Source: Tipula vernalis (lineage: Eukaryota; Arthropoda; Insecta; Diptera; Tipulidae). Taken from it: DNA of 64,000 bases. The notes beneath the pieces were generated by a model. It was not told the DNA's origin, did no database searches, and saw only the letters and a program-made list of their open reading frames with translations. The stretch is taken from positions 185,296,015 to 185,360,014 of the forward strand of contig OY282558.1 of assembly GCA_958295665.1 (NCBI GenBank), written 5' to 3'. The translations under genes and the position numbers were made by a program. The first letter of the stretch is position 1. Every line of letters begins with the position of its first letter. Of the stretch, positions 23,956-35,167 are shown one piece after another.

Positions 23956-26900
23956 ATGACACTGACATTTCTTCAAGTCAACCTTCACCACTCTAAGGCA
24001 GCATCAGCTGCTCTAATTTTAAAAATTGGAAAGAAGCGACAGATGTCATCTAGATCCAGGAAACTTGGGTCACTGAAGATAGAACGGAACCTCTGGCTAG
24101 TATCAGCTTACCTGGCTTATGATGAAGTGGGTATTCCACCAATCATTCTAGGTGAGCTAATCTTAGAGGCTCATAAGCGCAAGGTTGGAGTCATCCTTGG
24201 GAGTGATGCAAATGCGCATCACATGATCTGGGGAAGTACGGACACAAATGAACGAGGTGAGTTACTCCTTGATTACATTTTAAGTACTAACCTTCATATA
24301 TGTAACACAGACAATAAGCCGACCTTTATAACTAGTATAGGCAGGAAGTATTGGATGTTACTCTTGTCTCAAGGTTTCTGGCGATTAGTTTATTAAACTG
24401 GAGAGTGTCGGAGGGCCGCTCCTTTTCTGGTCATTGTTATCTTCAATTTGAAATGGACTTGACTTCTCCAAAAAGTCCAATCTACAGAAACAGGAGGAAA
24501 ACCAACTGGGATACCTTTAGAGCTATTCTGGGTAATTCACTACCAGTTCCGGTGCCAAAACCTCCAAAACTGCGCAAGAGCTCGATGGCTTGGTGGACGA
24601 GTTGTCCAGCGTTTTTAATGAAGCGATACTGGGCTCTAGTCCCCTTAGCAGGCCTAGGATTAAATCTCGGCCACCCTGGTGGTCCAAGGAGATTCAACGA
24701 ACACGTCGAAAATGCAAAAGATTTTTCAAAACAGCACGGAAAACAAAATCTGCTGTAGACTAGGACTCCTATAAGGAAGTCCTCAAAATTTACAAACATC
24801 AATTGAGAAGTGCCAAGAATAGCTCTTGGAGACTATACTGTTGCAAAATTCAGGAGTCTTCGAAAATGTCTAGGCTACCCAAAGTATTAGCAACTGGCCG
24901 GATGGAATATGGACCACTAATAGTGCGGAATCGCTGGAACTTCTGCTGGAGACTCATTTTCCTGGTTGTTCCGAATCTGTACCTAGCACATCAGTAGGTA
25001 AAAGGGCAAATAGAAAAAAGATCCTGTGGGCGATAAACAGTTTTAAACCATATAAGTCGCCTGGACTCGATGGTATTATTCCTGCGGATATTCAACAAAC
25101 TACGGATCTAACAATTTCCTGGTTAGAGGTAATTTTCAAAGGCAGCCTAGAACTATGTCACATTCCTAGTAAATGGACAGAAGTGAAGGTTGTTTTCATA
25201 CCTAAGGCGGGAAAAAGCTCACACTGCAATTCCAAAGGCCTTATACCAATTAGCTTGTCTTCCTTCCTTTTTAAAACACTGGAAAGATAAATAGAAGCTC
25301 ATATTAGAGGCAGGATTGTATCGGAAAAGCTGTCCAAATCTCAACATGCCTATTGCAAGGGGAGATCTGTAGAGACTGCTCTTCATTCTCTTGTATTTTT
25401 CATTATCTTTCGAATATAGAGACTACGCAATGGTAACCTTCTTGGATATTTAGGGGGCCTTTAACAATGTGCTTCCAGGGGCTATAAATCGGGCACTTTC
25501 AGATCTGGGAGTGGATGAATCACTCAAGAACTGGATAGATCAAATGCTAAGAGGCAGGATCATAAATGCCAGTTTTGGGGAATCCTCCGTCAGAAGATTT
25601 GCAAGCAGAGGGTGGCGTACTGTCCCCCCTACTTTGGAACTTGATCATAAATGACCTGTTGCTGAGACTGGAGGACGGTGGCTTCAAGGTGGTTGCCTAA
25701 GCGGATGATGTTGCTATTGGTCTCCGTGGTAAATATCCCGACACCCTTAGTGAGCTTATGCAAAATGCCCTGGGCACTCTTTCACTATGGGCCAATGTCT
25801 GTCAGTTGAATGTGAACCCACACAAAACCGAATTGGTTCTCTTCTCTAGGAAATATAAACTTCCTCATATCGATCCTCCCACTCTAAATAGGTTCAGCTT
25901 GACTTTTACAGTTGAAGCGAAGTTTCTGGGTCTCGTTTTGGATAGCAAATTAAATTGGAAAACTAATATTCTGGAAAGGGTAAAGAAAGCTACGGTAGCG
26001 CTATACTCTTGCAAAAATGCCATTGGGAAAGGATGGGAGCTGGAGTCCCGCATCGTACATTGGCTTTATACCGCAGTAGTCAGACCCATACTCTTGTATG
26101 GGGTAATAGTCTGGTGGCCTGCTCTGGACAAAATTGTCAACCAAAAGCTGTTGACAAAAGTTCAAAGAACAATCTCTCTCTGGATCAGTAGTGCACTGAG
26201 GAGCACATCCACTCAGGTACTAGAGACTCTGCTATTTTTGACTCCTATAGATTTCTTGGGGAAACAATTGGCCGCTTGTACTGCCATATGGCTGAAATCC
26301 ATCTTAATGTGGACCTGAAACAATACAGGGCACTCATCTGTTTTGTACAACAAACAAATTAGCAAGACCACCGACTATATTGCCCCGTCACTATCTTTTG
26401 ACACAAAGTTCCGGACTAGGATCCCATCCAGGGAGGACTGGATGATGGGTGCAGTTTTGGAACCAGGAGTTATAAACTTCTTCACTGATGGTTCAAAACG
26501 AGAGAGGAAAGTCGAGCTAGAGTGTTCTGCGAGGAACTTCTGTTAACTTTCTCCTTACGTCACCCCGACTACTGTAGCATTTTTCAAGTTGAAGTAACTG
26601 CCTTAAAGGAAGTCGTAAACTGGTTGAGGTATAATGTAATATCAGGTTGTGATATTCGCATATATACGGACAGTCAGGCTGCCATTAAAGCGCTTCAATC
26701 ATACCTCCTCACGTCGAAAATAGTCCAGAATTGTCTCACATTTCTTAACGAGATGGAAGATCAGTTCAACATCCACATTTTATGGGTGCCATCACATTTC
26801 ATAAGTAGAGGAAATATAAACGCCGATGAACTGGCTCGACGTGGTACAACGGACCACTTCTCAGAAAACAGAAAGTATATTGATATACCTCTTGCGTTAT

Positions 26901-27228
26901 GCAAACTGCTGCTTTAGGAAGAAGCTAGCAAGCTGACGAATGACAGATGGTCAAGTATAACTTCTTGCGTAATAACTTGGCAGGTCTGGCCAAAGTTGAA
27001 CTTGGGGAGACCCAAACAGGTGGAATGATTACGGGGCACTGTCTCATCGCGAGGCATGCGAGTAGACTTGGTGTCTTCTCACATGACGACTGTCGTAGTT
27101 GCGATGACGAAGAGGAGGAAGAGACAATACTTCATCTTCTTTGCACCTGCCCTCGTCTGGCACGAAACAGACTAAAGTTTCTAGGGGCACCCCTCTTCAA
27201 AGACCTGACGGACCTCTGTAGGACGTAA
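23956..27228 (+). pseudogene. LOA ORF2: endonuclease, reverse transcriptase, RNase H, decayed
   Basis: It begins MTLTFLQVNLHHSKAAS, the typical start of the endonuclease domain. An internal EN deletion follows near 24035, then GSDANAHHMIWGS (catalytic Asp, Asn, His). RT pieces: the INSFKPYKSPGLDGI block near 25030, YCKGRSVETAL near 25350, and a fingers/palm segment at 25758-26318. The palm motif reads ADDVAI (about 25698). RNase H at 26420-26900 has FFTDGSK, EVTALKEV, YTDSQAA and NINADELAR. The C-terminus has a Cys/His cluster (CRSCDDE...HLLCTC). More than five stops or frameshifts. Confidence 0.8.
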
Positions 27229-27755
27229 GGCCATTTGGCACATTTTTGGACATTTGGCACAGGCTAAAGTACGGTGCTTAAGGCGAAACCCTTGACAAAA
27301 AACCCTAATCTAAGGTGGAACAGCATATGCCGATGGATGAATGGCTGATAAGTTAATCAGTCCAAAATATGCGGACTCTGGATACCAGGCACCCTCCAGT
27401 TTTATTTAGCCTTCATATAGTAAAGCTTGGTGGCCTACAGGCGATTTGCAATTCCCAGCAACTCGCAAGAGTAAAATCAAACGGGGCAAGGGGTAGGAAT
27501 ATAAGGGAATGGGACAGCCCTCTCGAAGTCCTTGGGTTCCAATGCTACCGTCTTTCTAGCGTAACTACATGCTGTAGTAAACATTTAGGAGGGAGAGCAA
27601 TAAGCCCAGATAGTATGTCTCACGTACCGACCGGCAATGTTATCAAATTCATTAAGAACCTGAATATTGACTGGACGGATAATTAAGCAGGGTACAGCAC
27701 AATAGATCTTTTAGGTCGCAGTACGAGATGGCTTATCGCCCACATGTCCCTTAAA

Positions 27756-27768
27756 TAATAATAATAAC
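27756..27768 (+). repeat. (TAA)n tail of the LOA element
   Basis: Short TAATAATAATAA run at the 3' end of the non-LTR element. Confidence 0.7.
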
Positions 27769-28340
27769 TTAATAGAAATTTATTTTATTTTATTTCAATT
27801 TATTTTATAAAAACTTATTTTACACATTTATATTTTTTTAATATAATTTACTTTTTTTATCACAATATTTAATTTTCTTCACCACTGCACGCACTACCGT
27901 TTGGTAAGAAGACCACAAAAAGAGGGGTTTTTTTATAAGTCGAAAATAAATACATCTGAAATCCGATTTTTATTATGTTGGTCGTCTGCCAACTCGTGAC
28001 GCTGAGTTCTAAAAAATACTTCGTTTGTTTTTTTAATTTGTGTGTTGGCATACGAGAAGAATCGCATGCCAATCTTCGTTGTTTGAAAACAAGATGGAGT
28101 CACAGAGAAAAAATGACAAATTCGAAATGGATTGGAAAAGAAGAATATTGAAAGCGAGATGGAGTAAATACCACAAAATATAATTCAGTGTTCAATTATA
28201 TTTTGTGTCCATACTATTTCGCTTGATGACAAGTAGAATATGTTACGCAAAGAAATATCTTCTGCGCAAACCCTGTGTGTATGTGGTGGTGAGCAAATTT
28301 CAATTTATAGAACAAAAACTGTTTTAATAAATTGAAATGA
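27769..28340. other. AT-rich stretch with one hairpin, no gene seen
   Basis: Contains the hairpin 28152-28222: arms AGCGA.AT.GAGTA.A..CACAAAATATAATT and complement, loop CAGTGTTC. No coding sequence supported. Confidence 0.45.
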
Positions 28341-28354
28341 GTGAGCCGCTACAG

Positions 28355-28935
28355 TTTCTTCTACAGGAATGTTGTCATACATGTTTGTGATGTGAAATGA
28401 CGCCAATTTTCCATTGTAAGGGATATTGATGTTTCTTATATTCTCTACTAACTCGATGTTGTTACACACACAGAGTAGATGTACTCTTGACTACGTAACT
28501 TTTGCAAATGTCAAGCTATGACGCTAAGATTTAGAGAGAATATAAGTAAGTATAGTTTATAAGTCAAGTATAGTTTATATGCTGGTGCGGTTGTGTAATT
28601 GATCAATGCACGTATTGGTATTCCCTCTTTGTGTGTTTTGGGGAGTCCCCTAAATAGTGGCGCATTTGGATGGATCATTTTTAAACGAAATCTCGCATTT
28701 GGGTCTATCATTTTACTATTTTTATTTATATCAGTTTTGAAAACTTTGGTTGGATCGTTTTAAATGCATTATCACTGTAGTGTTGCCCTTGTCAGCGTTT
28801 GTTATTATTGCTGCATTTTTTACGATTTTATTTTGTATGGATTTGATGATTTTATTTTCACCACCATGATTATCATATTAGGAGACTTTAGATTTGTAAT
28901 AAAGCCTAGATATATTATGAACTATATGCGCTTTT
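28355..28935 (-). pseudogene. Penelope-like element fragment A (reverse transcriptase)
   Basis: The minus strand reads the Penelope order: IITNADKGNTTVIM (about 28810), then FRGLPKTHKEGIPIRALINY (about 28645-28590) and TAPAYKL. After a break it continues with NIELVENIRNI and NGKLASF (about 28460-28400), ending near 28355. An inverted-repeat arm (28468-28543) splits it. Penelope elements encode an RT with a C-terminal GIY-YIG nuclease. Fragment B (28936-29066, +) and fragment C (32478 onward, +) are related copies in opposite orientation. Confidence 0.75.
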
Positions 28936-29241
28936 ACCGTCCATTGATCAATTACATAACCGCACCAGCATATAAACTATCCAAATATATGAATATACAC
29001 TTGAACACCAAACCCAACCTGAACGGCATCACGTCATTAAGCCGTTCACCCCTCAAAGACACATAATACCTTGATCAACAAGTTCCCGGAATAACCACCG
29101 TGTGGCGCTCCCATCGTTCCGATTTGAGTTCTGTTTTTTTGTTAAGTTGGTACATCTGTTGTTGATATTCCCTCTAAATCTTAGCGTCATAGCTTGACAT
29201 TTGCAAAAGTTACTTAGTCAAGAGTACATCTACTCTGTGTG
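28468..29241. repeat. 774-bp inverted-repeat structure with about 75-bp near-identical arms
   Basis: 28468-28543 (CACACACAGAGTAGATGTAC...) is the reverse complement of 29167-29241 with only about three differences. Further in, 28576-28605 and 28942-28972 (around GCTGGTGCGG / CCGCACCAGC) are also inverted. The interior is Penelope RT sequence on both strands. It looks like a foldback element or an inverted duplication involving Penelope copies. Confidence 0.75.
28936..29066 (+). pseudogene. Penelope-like element fragment B
   Basis: The plus-strand frame contains LINYITAPAYKLSKYMNIHL, the RT segment that follows the PKTHK..G.P.R motif in Penelope elements, then runs to a stop at 29064-29066. 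It is inverted relative to fragment A. Confidence 0.65.
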
Positions 29242-29519
29242 TGTTGGCGATTATTTACAATTTTAGACATGATTTGCGAGGCTGAATCGATCCCACATTC
29301 ATCAAAAGGATCATTACTGGAGACGAGATGTGGGTTTATGAGTACGACACGCAATCCAGACATCAGGCAAGTGAATGGCCACCAAAATCCTGCACCTAAT
29401 CAATAATTCAAAAATTTGATTTTTTTATTAATAAATAAATACAAATATATCCAAAATTTTAACTCAGTTCACGGACCTCTTTCCCTGCCAAATCAAGCAT
29501 GCAAAGTAAATAAAATAAT
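29242..29519. other. No gene seen
   Basis: Short spacer; the tract near 29275-29395 (GATTTGCGAGGCTG.., GGATCATTACTGGAGACGAGATGTGGGTTTATG) resembles the ITGDETWVY region of a mariner transposase, a possible small remnant. Confidence 0.4.
29300..29390 (+). pseudogene. Mariner transposase scrap
   Basis: Translation near 29306-29372 gives IITGDEMWVYEYDTQ followed by SEW, the mariner block around its first catalytic Asp (usually ITGDETWVYGYD). Only about 30 residues remain. Mariner DDE transposases insert at TA. No termini were identified. Confidence 0.6.
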
Positions 29520-30320
29520 AATGCCTCAATTCCACTGTGAACCAAAGTTTGTCAGTAAAAATAACTTGAGATAAAAATATAAAATCGGTGGTTGTGTGAA
29601 CGAGACACACAACGGAGTCAGTCAAGTTTTTACTTACAAAAAATGTGTATCTGTGTTAGTGCACTGAGGTCGAAATTAAAAAAAAGTATCAAATCGAGAA
29701 CATTTTATGGCAGTCCAACTAATACATGTACATAAATATTGTGTACCGATGAAAAATATTTCTCGCACACGCTGATAATTTTAATTGTATGACATTTCTA
29801 TGGGCAAGTTTTTTTTTAATTTTGTATTTTATGACGGAAATAATTTGAATAAATTAATTCTGATATGAGTATTAATAATAATTAAATTCTTAGATTATTT
29901 TGAAACGTGAAAATAATCGAATTAAGACTAATACTTCATTTTTCTAATAATTCTTGGTTATTCTAGGTTATGTTTTTGTTTGCTGTCAAAACACTATTGC
30001 AATTTTAAAGTTTGCAATTTTTATGGTAAAGTCTAATGTGTGATCGAAAATATTCGAAAAAATAATTCTGATGTGAGCATTAATAATAATTAATTTTTTA
30101 GATTAATTTGAATCGTAAAAATACTCGAATTAACACTAACTCATAATTTTTTTTAATAATTCTTGGTTATGTTTTTGTTTGCTGTCAAGATGTATCCATA
30201 AAACTTGCTATAATAACAATACTTTGTCTTTGTCTCTCTGATAGATTATTTTTTTTTTGTCTTCTTCCAACTTCAAGTCAGCTCAGTCAATTTTTCACAG
30301 TGGAATTCGAGCTTAAATCT
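29520..30320 (+). repeat. Dispersed repeat family B, copy 2
   Basis: Starts AATGCCT and shares ordered blocks with 10784-11400 (ATAAAAATATAAAATCGG, GTTGTGTG, AGTCAGTC, TTTTACTTACA, and the terminal TCAGCTCAGTCAATTTTTCA). Inside, two near-copies of a unit around AATTCTGATRTGAGYATTAATAA occur at about 29860 and about 30065. No coding frame. Confidence 0.6.
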
Positions 30321-30465
30321 ATGCAATGAAAATGAAACATTCGTTTCTTAAAAATTTATCGATGTGCCATATACTTAATTATGACGATTGTGTGTACATC
30401 CCACCATCTAAATTTCAATAAATCCATTAAGACAACCATTAAACTCAAAAACATTTAGCCTTCCA

Positions 30466-32141
30466 ATGCTTGGCTTATGTCTACTAATGACTCTAAATAG
30501 AAAACCAACCGTAAAACACTATTGGGCCAAAACTGGGCTTTATGTTCAAAATGTATTCGGCCAGACAATGAGTCGAATAAGGTTTGAAAACATCCTTAGG
30601 TGTATGTGTTTCTATGACGAGCAACACGACGTCAAAACTAATAGATTGTACAAAATACAAAATGTCACAAATCACGTTCTGTCTAACATAAAAAAATTGT
30701 ATAGCCAATATGGAGTTTGCGTACACGCAACACACACTAAATAAATTACGCTTGATTTTATTTTAAAATTCACCTTTATTTTACAAAACTTGTGGACATT
30801 ATTTATGGAATAATTTGTAGAAGAAAAAAACAATAATTTTCTATCACTTGAATATTTTATTAAGAAAAATTGTCTAAAGGCCCGAAGTATCAATCGCTAA
30901 TTTTAATTTCTTCTCCACTGCACCACAATTACCAACCAATTAGCGACCGTCAGATGTCAGTTTAATTATTGTTCGAGTTATCAAGTTCGATGTCGGACGG
31001 AACTCATCATATGAATGATATTTCGACAATGGAGATTTGAACCAGAAAAATAATGATGAGTGGAGGTTTGGCTATTGATCGCACGATGTCAGATCGTTTG
31101 TATTGAGATTTATGGGGATTTTCATTGTAGCGATTAGAAAATATAGTGAAGTGTTATAACCGCTACACCCACCTCAAAACCTTTCATTAGGTGAAGTTCT
31201 CCTGTTATGGTGAGGGAGACTGTCATTCCGGCAGTATATACCGAATAAGAGGCACAAGTACGGAATCAAATTCTATGAATTATGCAATCCCGAAGGTTTT
31301 TAATAAATATGATTATATATACCGGAAAAGGCACGATGTCTAACGAGAAAGGGAATGCATTTGGCGTTGTTGTTGGACTAATGAAGGAATATTTGGGTAA
31401 AGGTCATACGTTGTATATGGATAATTACTACTGCAGTATTGACCTGGCAGAGCACTTGGTGAATCATCAAACTTATATATGTGGAACATTACGTTCGAAT
31501 AGGAAACGTAATCCCTTTCAAGTTATAAAGAGTAAATTAAAGCCAGGACAAATTTCATGGCGGCGAAACCGCAAGAACATTATATTGTTAAAATGGAAAG
31601 ACAAGCGAGACGTTTTAATGATTTTTAACAAACATAATGCCGAGCTTATTAATTTAATAACAAAAAGAAACAAGGACATAATAAATCCAAAAATAGTGGT
31701 AGACTATAGCGCTAATATACCGAGGATCGATAGGACGGATCAAATGATTTCATATTATGCTTGCCCAAGGCGTTTAGTGCGATGGTACATGAAAGTGTTT
31801 TTTCACATACTGGACACATCAATATGGAATTCGTGTTGGATATATAACAAACAAACCCAGCAGCGACAACTGCCACATTTATAGAATTTAGAGAAAAAAT
31901 TATAACCTCGTATTTAGGGGAGGTTTTAGCGCGGCAAAAGAGCCCAAGAACCGCAGGAAATTCAACTTCAAATACAGCACATTTGCCTAGCATGGCCAAT
32001 AGCCACAAGAGGTGCCGCATGTGTTACAAAACTGGTAAAAGGGCTGGGAGTAAATACGTTTGCGACATATGCAAAGATGCTAAAGGTGAGTTTATCGGTG
32101 TATGCCTATATCCCTGCTTTCGGCTATGTCATACCCAATAA
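30466..32141 (+). pseudogene. piggyBac-type transposase, interrupted and frameshifted
   Basis: The first piece (30466-30744) has PTVKHYWAK, SRIRFENILRCMCFYDEQ and NVTNHVLSNIKKLYSQYG, the piggyBac N-terminal half of the core. About 530 bp of unrelated AT-rich DNA interrupts it (about 30741-31215). The second piece (about 31220-31884) has FGVVVGLMKEYLGKGHTLYMDNYYCS (catalytic Asp in MDNYY) and VDYSANIPRIDRTDQM (second Asp). A frameshift near 31855 leads to a Cys-rich C-terminus (CRMCYKTGK...CDICKD...CFRLCH), stop at 32139-32141. The first catalytic Asp block lies at the interruption. TTAA ends were not found. Dead copy. Confidence 0.88.
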
Positions 32142-32477
32142 AAAATTTGAATTTTTTTTTTAAAAACTGTAACTGATTTACGCTTATATAATTTGTATGT
32201 AAATCATAATTAACTCTAAATATAAACCTAATATACTGAATTTTGTAATTTCTTGTACACCTTAAAATAATTTATGTTCCACCTAAACCTCAAGTCACAC
32301 ATATGTGTCCTTTTTATTGTAAAAATGAAAGACTCATGTCTCACATATGTGTCGTAGAAGCAATCAAAATGCCAGCTTTCCACAAACTGACCCATATTTG
32401 TAGGTGTCATAGAATTGTTAATATGTGAGTTTTTTTCCGAACATCAAAAAATCGTTTGAATGGCGAACGTGTTAAGT
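32142..32477. other. No gene seen
   Basis: AT-rich; short palindromes CACATATGTG at about 32296 and about 32342. Confidence 0.45.
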
Positions 32478-33316
32478 TCCAACATCGAGTTAGTAGAGAA
32501 TATAAGAAACATCAATATCCATTACAATGGAAAATTGGCGTCATTTTGACGTCACAAACATGTATGGCAACATTCCTGTAGAAGAAACCTTGCTGATCAC
32601 AAAACAGCTATTGATAGAACAAAAATTAGAGCAGACAGAAATCGATGAAGCATTTAATTTACTTGACGTTATCACGAAGCAAAATTATTTCACCCATGAT
32701 AACAATTAAATGTCGTAAACAAATTAAAAAGCAACATTGTATATTGGTTTAGATATGTTTATGACATTTTATTATTATTCAGCGGCACAAAAATACAATT
32801 AACAATTTTACACAATAACATAAAATTCAAGTAGAAATAGAAAATAGCATCAATTTTTTGGATCTCACAATTACAAATAGACACAATAAACATGAATTCA
32901 AAATCTATCGAAAACCAACGCAAACAAATCACACAATCCATTCCACCTCAAATCATCCACTTCAACACAAATTGTCAGCATTTCATCACATGATCACCCG
33001 TCTCAACAAAATTACCATGAACCAAGAATACTACAATCACGAATTAAAAATTATAAAACAAATAGCGAACAGTAATGGATACAATGAAAGGATAATTGAA
33101 AAAATGAACCAAAAATTTATACAAATAACAATACACAAGATCACTCACTACATTGACAACTGCAGAAGAGGAGAAAATTGCCAAATTTATATCAATAGAG
33201 TACGACAGATCGGCAGCAATATTATCGAAAATATATTCAGACAACACGAATACACATTAGCCTATAGAACGTCCAATAAAATGGAAAGACATCAAACAGG
33301 AGTGTACAAATTAATA
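32478..33316 (+). pseudogene. Penelope-like element fragment C (RT and C-terminal linker), split by a 6.9-kb insertion
   Basis: 32478-32709 reads NIELVENIRNI, then FDVTNMYGNIPVEE (the RT block with catalytic Asp). 32858-33316 reads DLTITNRHNKHEFKIYRKPT, SNHPLQHKLSAFHHM and the linker up to GVYKL, exactly where the GIY-YIG nuclease should begin. A frame break lies near 32709-32860 (the palm YVDD region is damaged). The GIY-YIG domain resumes at 40262 (fragment D) after the composite insertion. Confidence 0.85.
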
Positions 33317-33378
33317 TTAGAACTACCGGCCGGTCAAAATGACCGATTATACATTTATTGAAATCTATTTTTTTAATT
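33317..33378 (+). repeat. Left TIR of the 6.9-kb composite element
   Basis: GAACTACC, TCAAAATGAC and TTCAATAAATGTA (on the complement) are shared in inverted order with 40194-40255. Confidence 0.7.
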
Positions 33379-33496
33379 ATTGTGTTAATACGTTTGTGAG
33401 AATCCGTGATGACTTTTATTATGACAACAAAGTAATTATGTTAAAATTCATCATAAACTTCCAAAAAAATATTAACATAATCATTAATAGTTACTT

Positions 33497-33613
33497 ATGG
33501 TACTAGTGAGCAAAACGAGATATTATCCATGAGGGATAAGTTTGTCCCACGAGGCGTTAGCCGAGTGGGACATTATCCCGAGTGGATAATATCTCTTTGC
33601 TCACGAGTGCCAT
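33497..33613 (+). repeat. Hairpin H1 with tiered CGAG/CGAG tandem G.A mismatches
   Basis: A 117-nt inverted repeat. Tiers from the tip: CGAG 550-553 opposite CGAG 562-565 (closing GC, loop GTTA 556-559), TGAG 530-533 opposite CGAG 579-582, CTAG 503-506 opposite CGAG 604-607 (positions given as 33xxx). The helices between tiers are perfect or nearly so (TCCCA/TGGGA, GGATAA/TTATCC, TATTATCCA/TGGATAATA). It lies about 180 bp inside the left end of the composite element. Confidence 0.85.
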
Positions 33614-33620
33614 ACAACGT

Positions 33621-33907
33621 TTTATCCACTTTTGTTGAAATAAATTTCTTAAATTAATAAGAAATAGTTCCATTTTGTGTTTTCACAGTGGAGCATTGAA
33701 TTTTGAAATAACTTTTATCATAGTAACCGTTCTTTAAATTGTCATGGTGTACTTTAACTTAACTAATTTTTGGAAAAGAGTTTTTCTCAAATCGGATAAA
33801 ATACGTCAGTTTTCTGGACAGCGATTTTGGTCGCAATTTGAGGATTGAGTTGAGTATTACCGGAAGGCAAAAGTATTGGTAAATTGTATTGGTGTCCAAA
33901 GAATAGA
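33621..33907. other. AT-rich interior of the composite element, no gene seen
   Basis: Includes TTATCCACTTTTG (33624-33636), whose complement recurs at 40184-40196. The block TTTTGGTCGC (33826-33835) starts a family-A-like sequence whose inverted partner is at 35137-35152. Confidence 0.4.
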
Positions 33908-33916
33908 GAAAAACAG

Positions 33917-34711
33917 AGAATAAACATTTGAAATATAAAAAAAAAAAATTCAGTGTCATCTCATGCGTACGAAAGGTTGTACATATTTTTATTTCCAGTA
34001 ATTTTTTGCAAAATTTAAAACTAATAAAATTGTTACTAGAATAATGATTTAAAGATAAATAAATATTAATTAAAAAAGGCAAATAAGTCAGAAAAATATA
34101 TATAAACTATAATTTTATTAATAATTTTAAGTTAGAAAAATTACACGACGTACATACTCCCTTTCCTGCGCTTGGATCAACACTAAAAGTTAAAATCACT
34201 AATATACTTCTTATATTTTTCACATTATCCCTCTTACCCGATGTTAAACAAAAAAACCTTATGCCATGTTAAATTAAACAAAAAACTAAAAAATACGCAC
34301 ATTTGACAGTGTCTAATGGGCGTTTTTTTAAGTTTTTTGTTTAACATGATGCAAATAAGAGAGATAAAATGACACGAAAAAGAAGGATATAAAATATAAT
34401 GTGGAAAAAATAAGAAGTAAATTAGTTATTTTGGCTTAGTGTTAATTCAAGCACGGGAAAGGATGGATGTACGTCGTGTGATTTTTCATCATTTTAAATT
34501 ATTAATAAAATTATAGTTTATAAATATTTATCTGACTTATTTTCCATTTTTAGTTAATATTTATTTATCTTTAAATCATTATTTAATTAACAATTTTATT
34601 AGTTTTAAATTTTGCAGAAAATTACTGGAAATAAAAATATGTACAACATTCCTTTCGTGCGCATGAGATAACACTGAATTGTTTTCTTTAATTTTTCAAA
34701 TGTTTATTCTC
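33917..34711. repeat. 795-bp imperfect palindrome (foldback-type element)
   Basis: The arms of about 395 bp begin AGAATAAACATTTGAAA and meet at about 34310 (GACAGTGTC). Shared landmarks: TCAGTGTYATCTCATGCG, TACATATTTTTATTTCCAGT, ACACGACGTACAT, ACAAAAAACTWAAAAAA. Arm divergence is perhaps 10-15%. No coding frame. Long arms and almost no loop resemble foldback elements. Confidence 0.85.
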
Positions 34712-34949
34712 ACAGAAATCAAAAAAAAAAAAAAAAGGTAAAAATATTATGAATGTGTGGTCGACGAAGAATGTAAAAATTAAAAACCATTTATTTATGC
34801 TGCTTTTTGTTTTTTATATTGAAGATCACCACGAGCAATTGATTGCGTATATTGTTTTGGATTTTTGGTAACGAAGTAAAATGAATGTCTCGTTTACAAC
34901 AACAATAGATAGAAAAACATGAATTCCTCATGTTAAAAGGTAGGGAAAA
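34712..34949. other. No gene seen; A-run
   Basis: Contains a 16-bp A run at about 34721-34736; otherwise AT-rich. Confidence 0.4.
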
Positions 34950-35152
34950 ATAACTCAAAGCGAGCGGAAGCAACAAAAAAGTTGAACCGATTTCACCCGC
35001 TTAGCTTATTTTTGATACTTACCATCATGAGAAAACACACTAATACAATAAAAATATTTGACGGCACACAATAGCAAAATGTATATTATACGCCGTGTAC
35101 ATATACAAAATTCTCAATCCTCAATCCTCATTTTGCGACCAAAATCGATACC
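34950..35152 (-). repeat. Dispersed repeat family A, copy 2
   Basis: Reverse complement of the sequence at about 50-215 of the window (see copy 1). Confidence 0.6.
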
Positions 35153-35167
35153 CAGTTTGTTATCTCT

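Larger units (their letters stand above)
22440..27768 (+). mobile_element. LOA-clade non-LTR retrotransposon, near full length, inactivated
   Basis: GC content rises at about 22440. Order: 5' leader, ORF1, apurinic-type endonuclease, reverse transcriptase, RNase H, Cys-rich C-terminus, a 3' UTR of about 0.5 kb, then a short (TAA)n tail ending about 27768. A downstream RNase H and a TAA tail are LOA-clade features. Many stops and frameshifts show it is dead. The 5' boundary and target duplication are uncertain. Confidence 0.8.

Noticed and set aside
23257..23991. Minus-strand frames in LOA ORF1
   Set aside because: Antisense shadows in the GC-richer ORF1 region.
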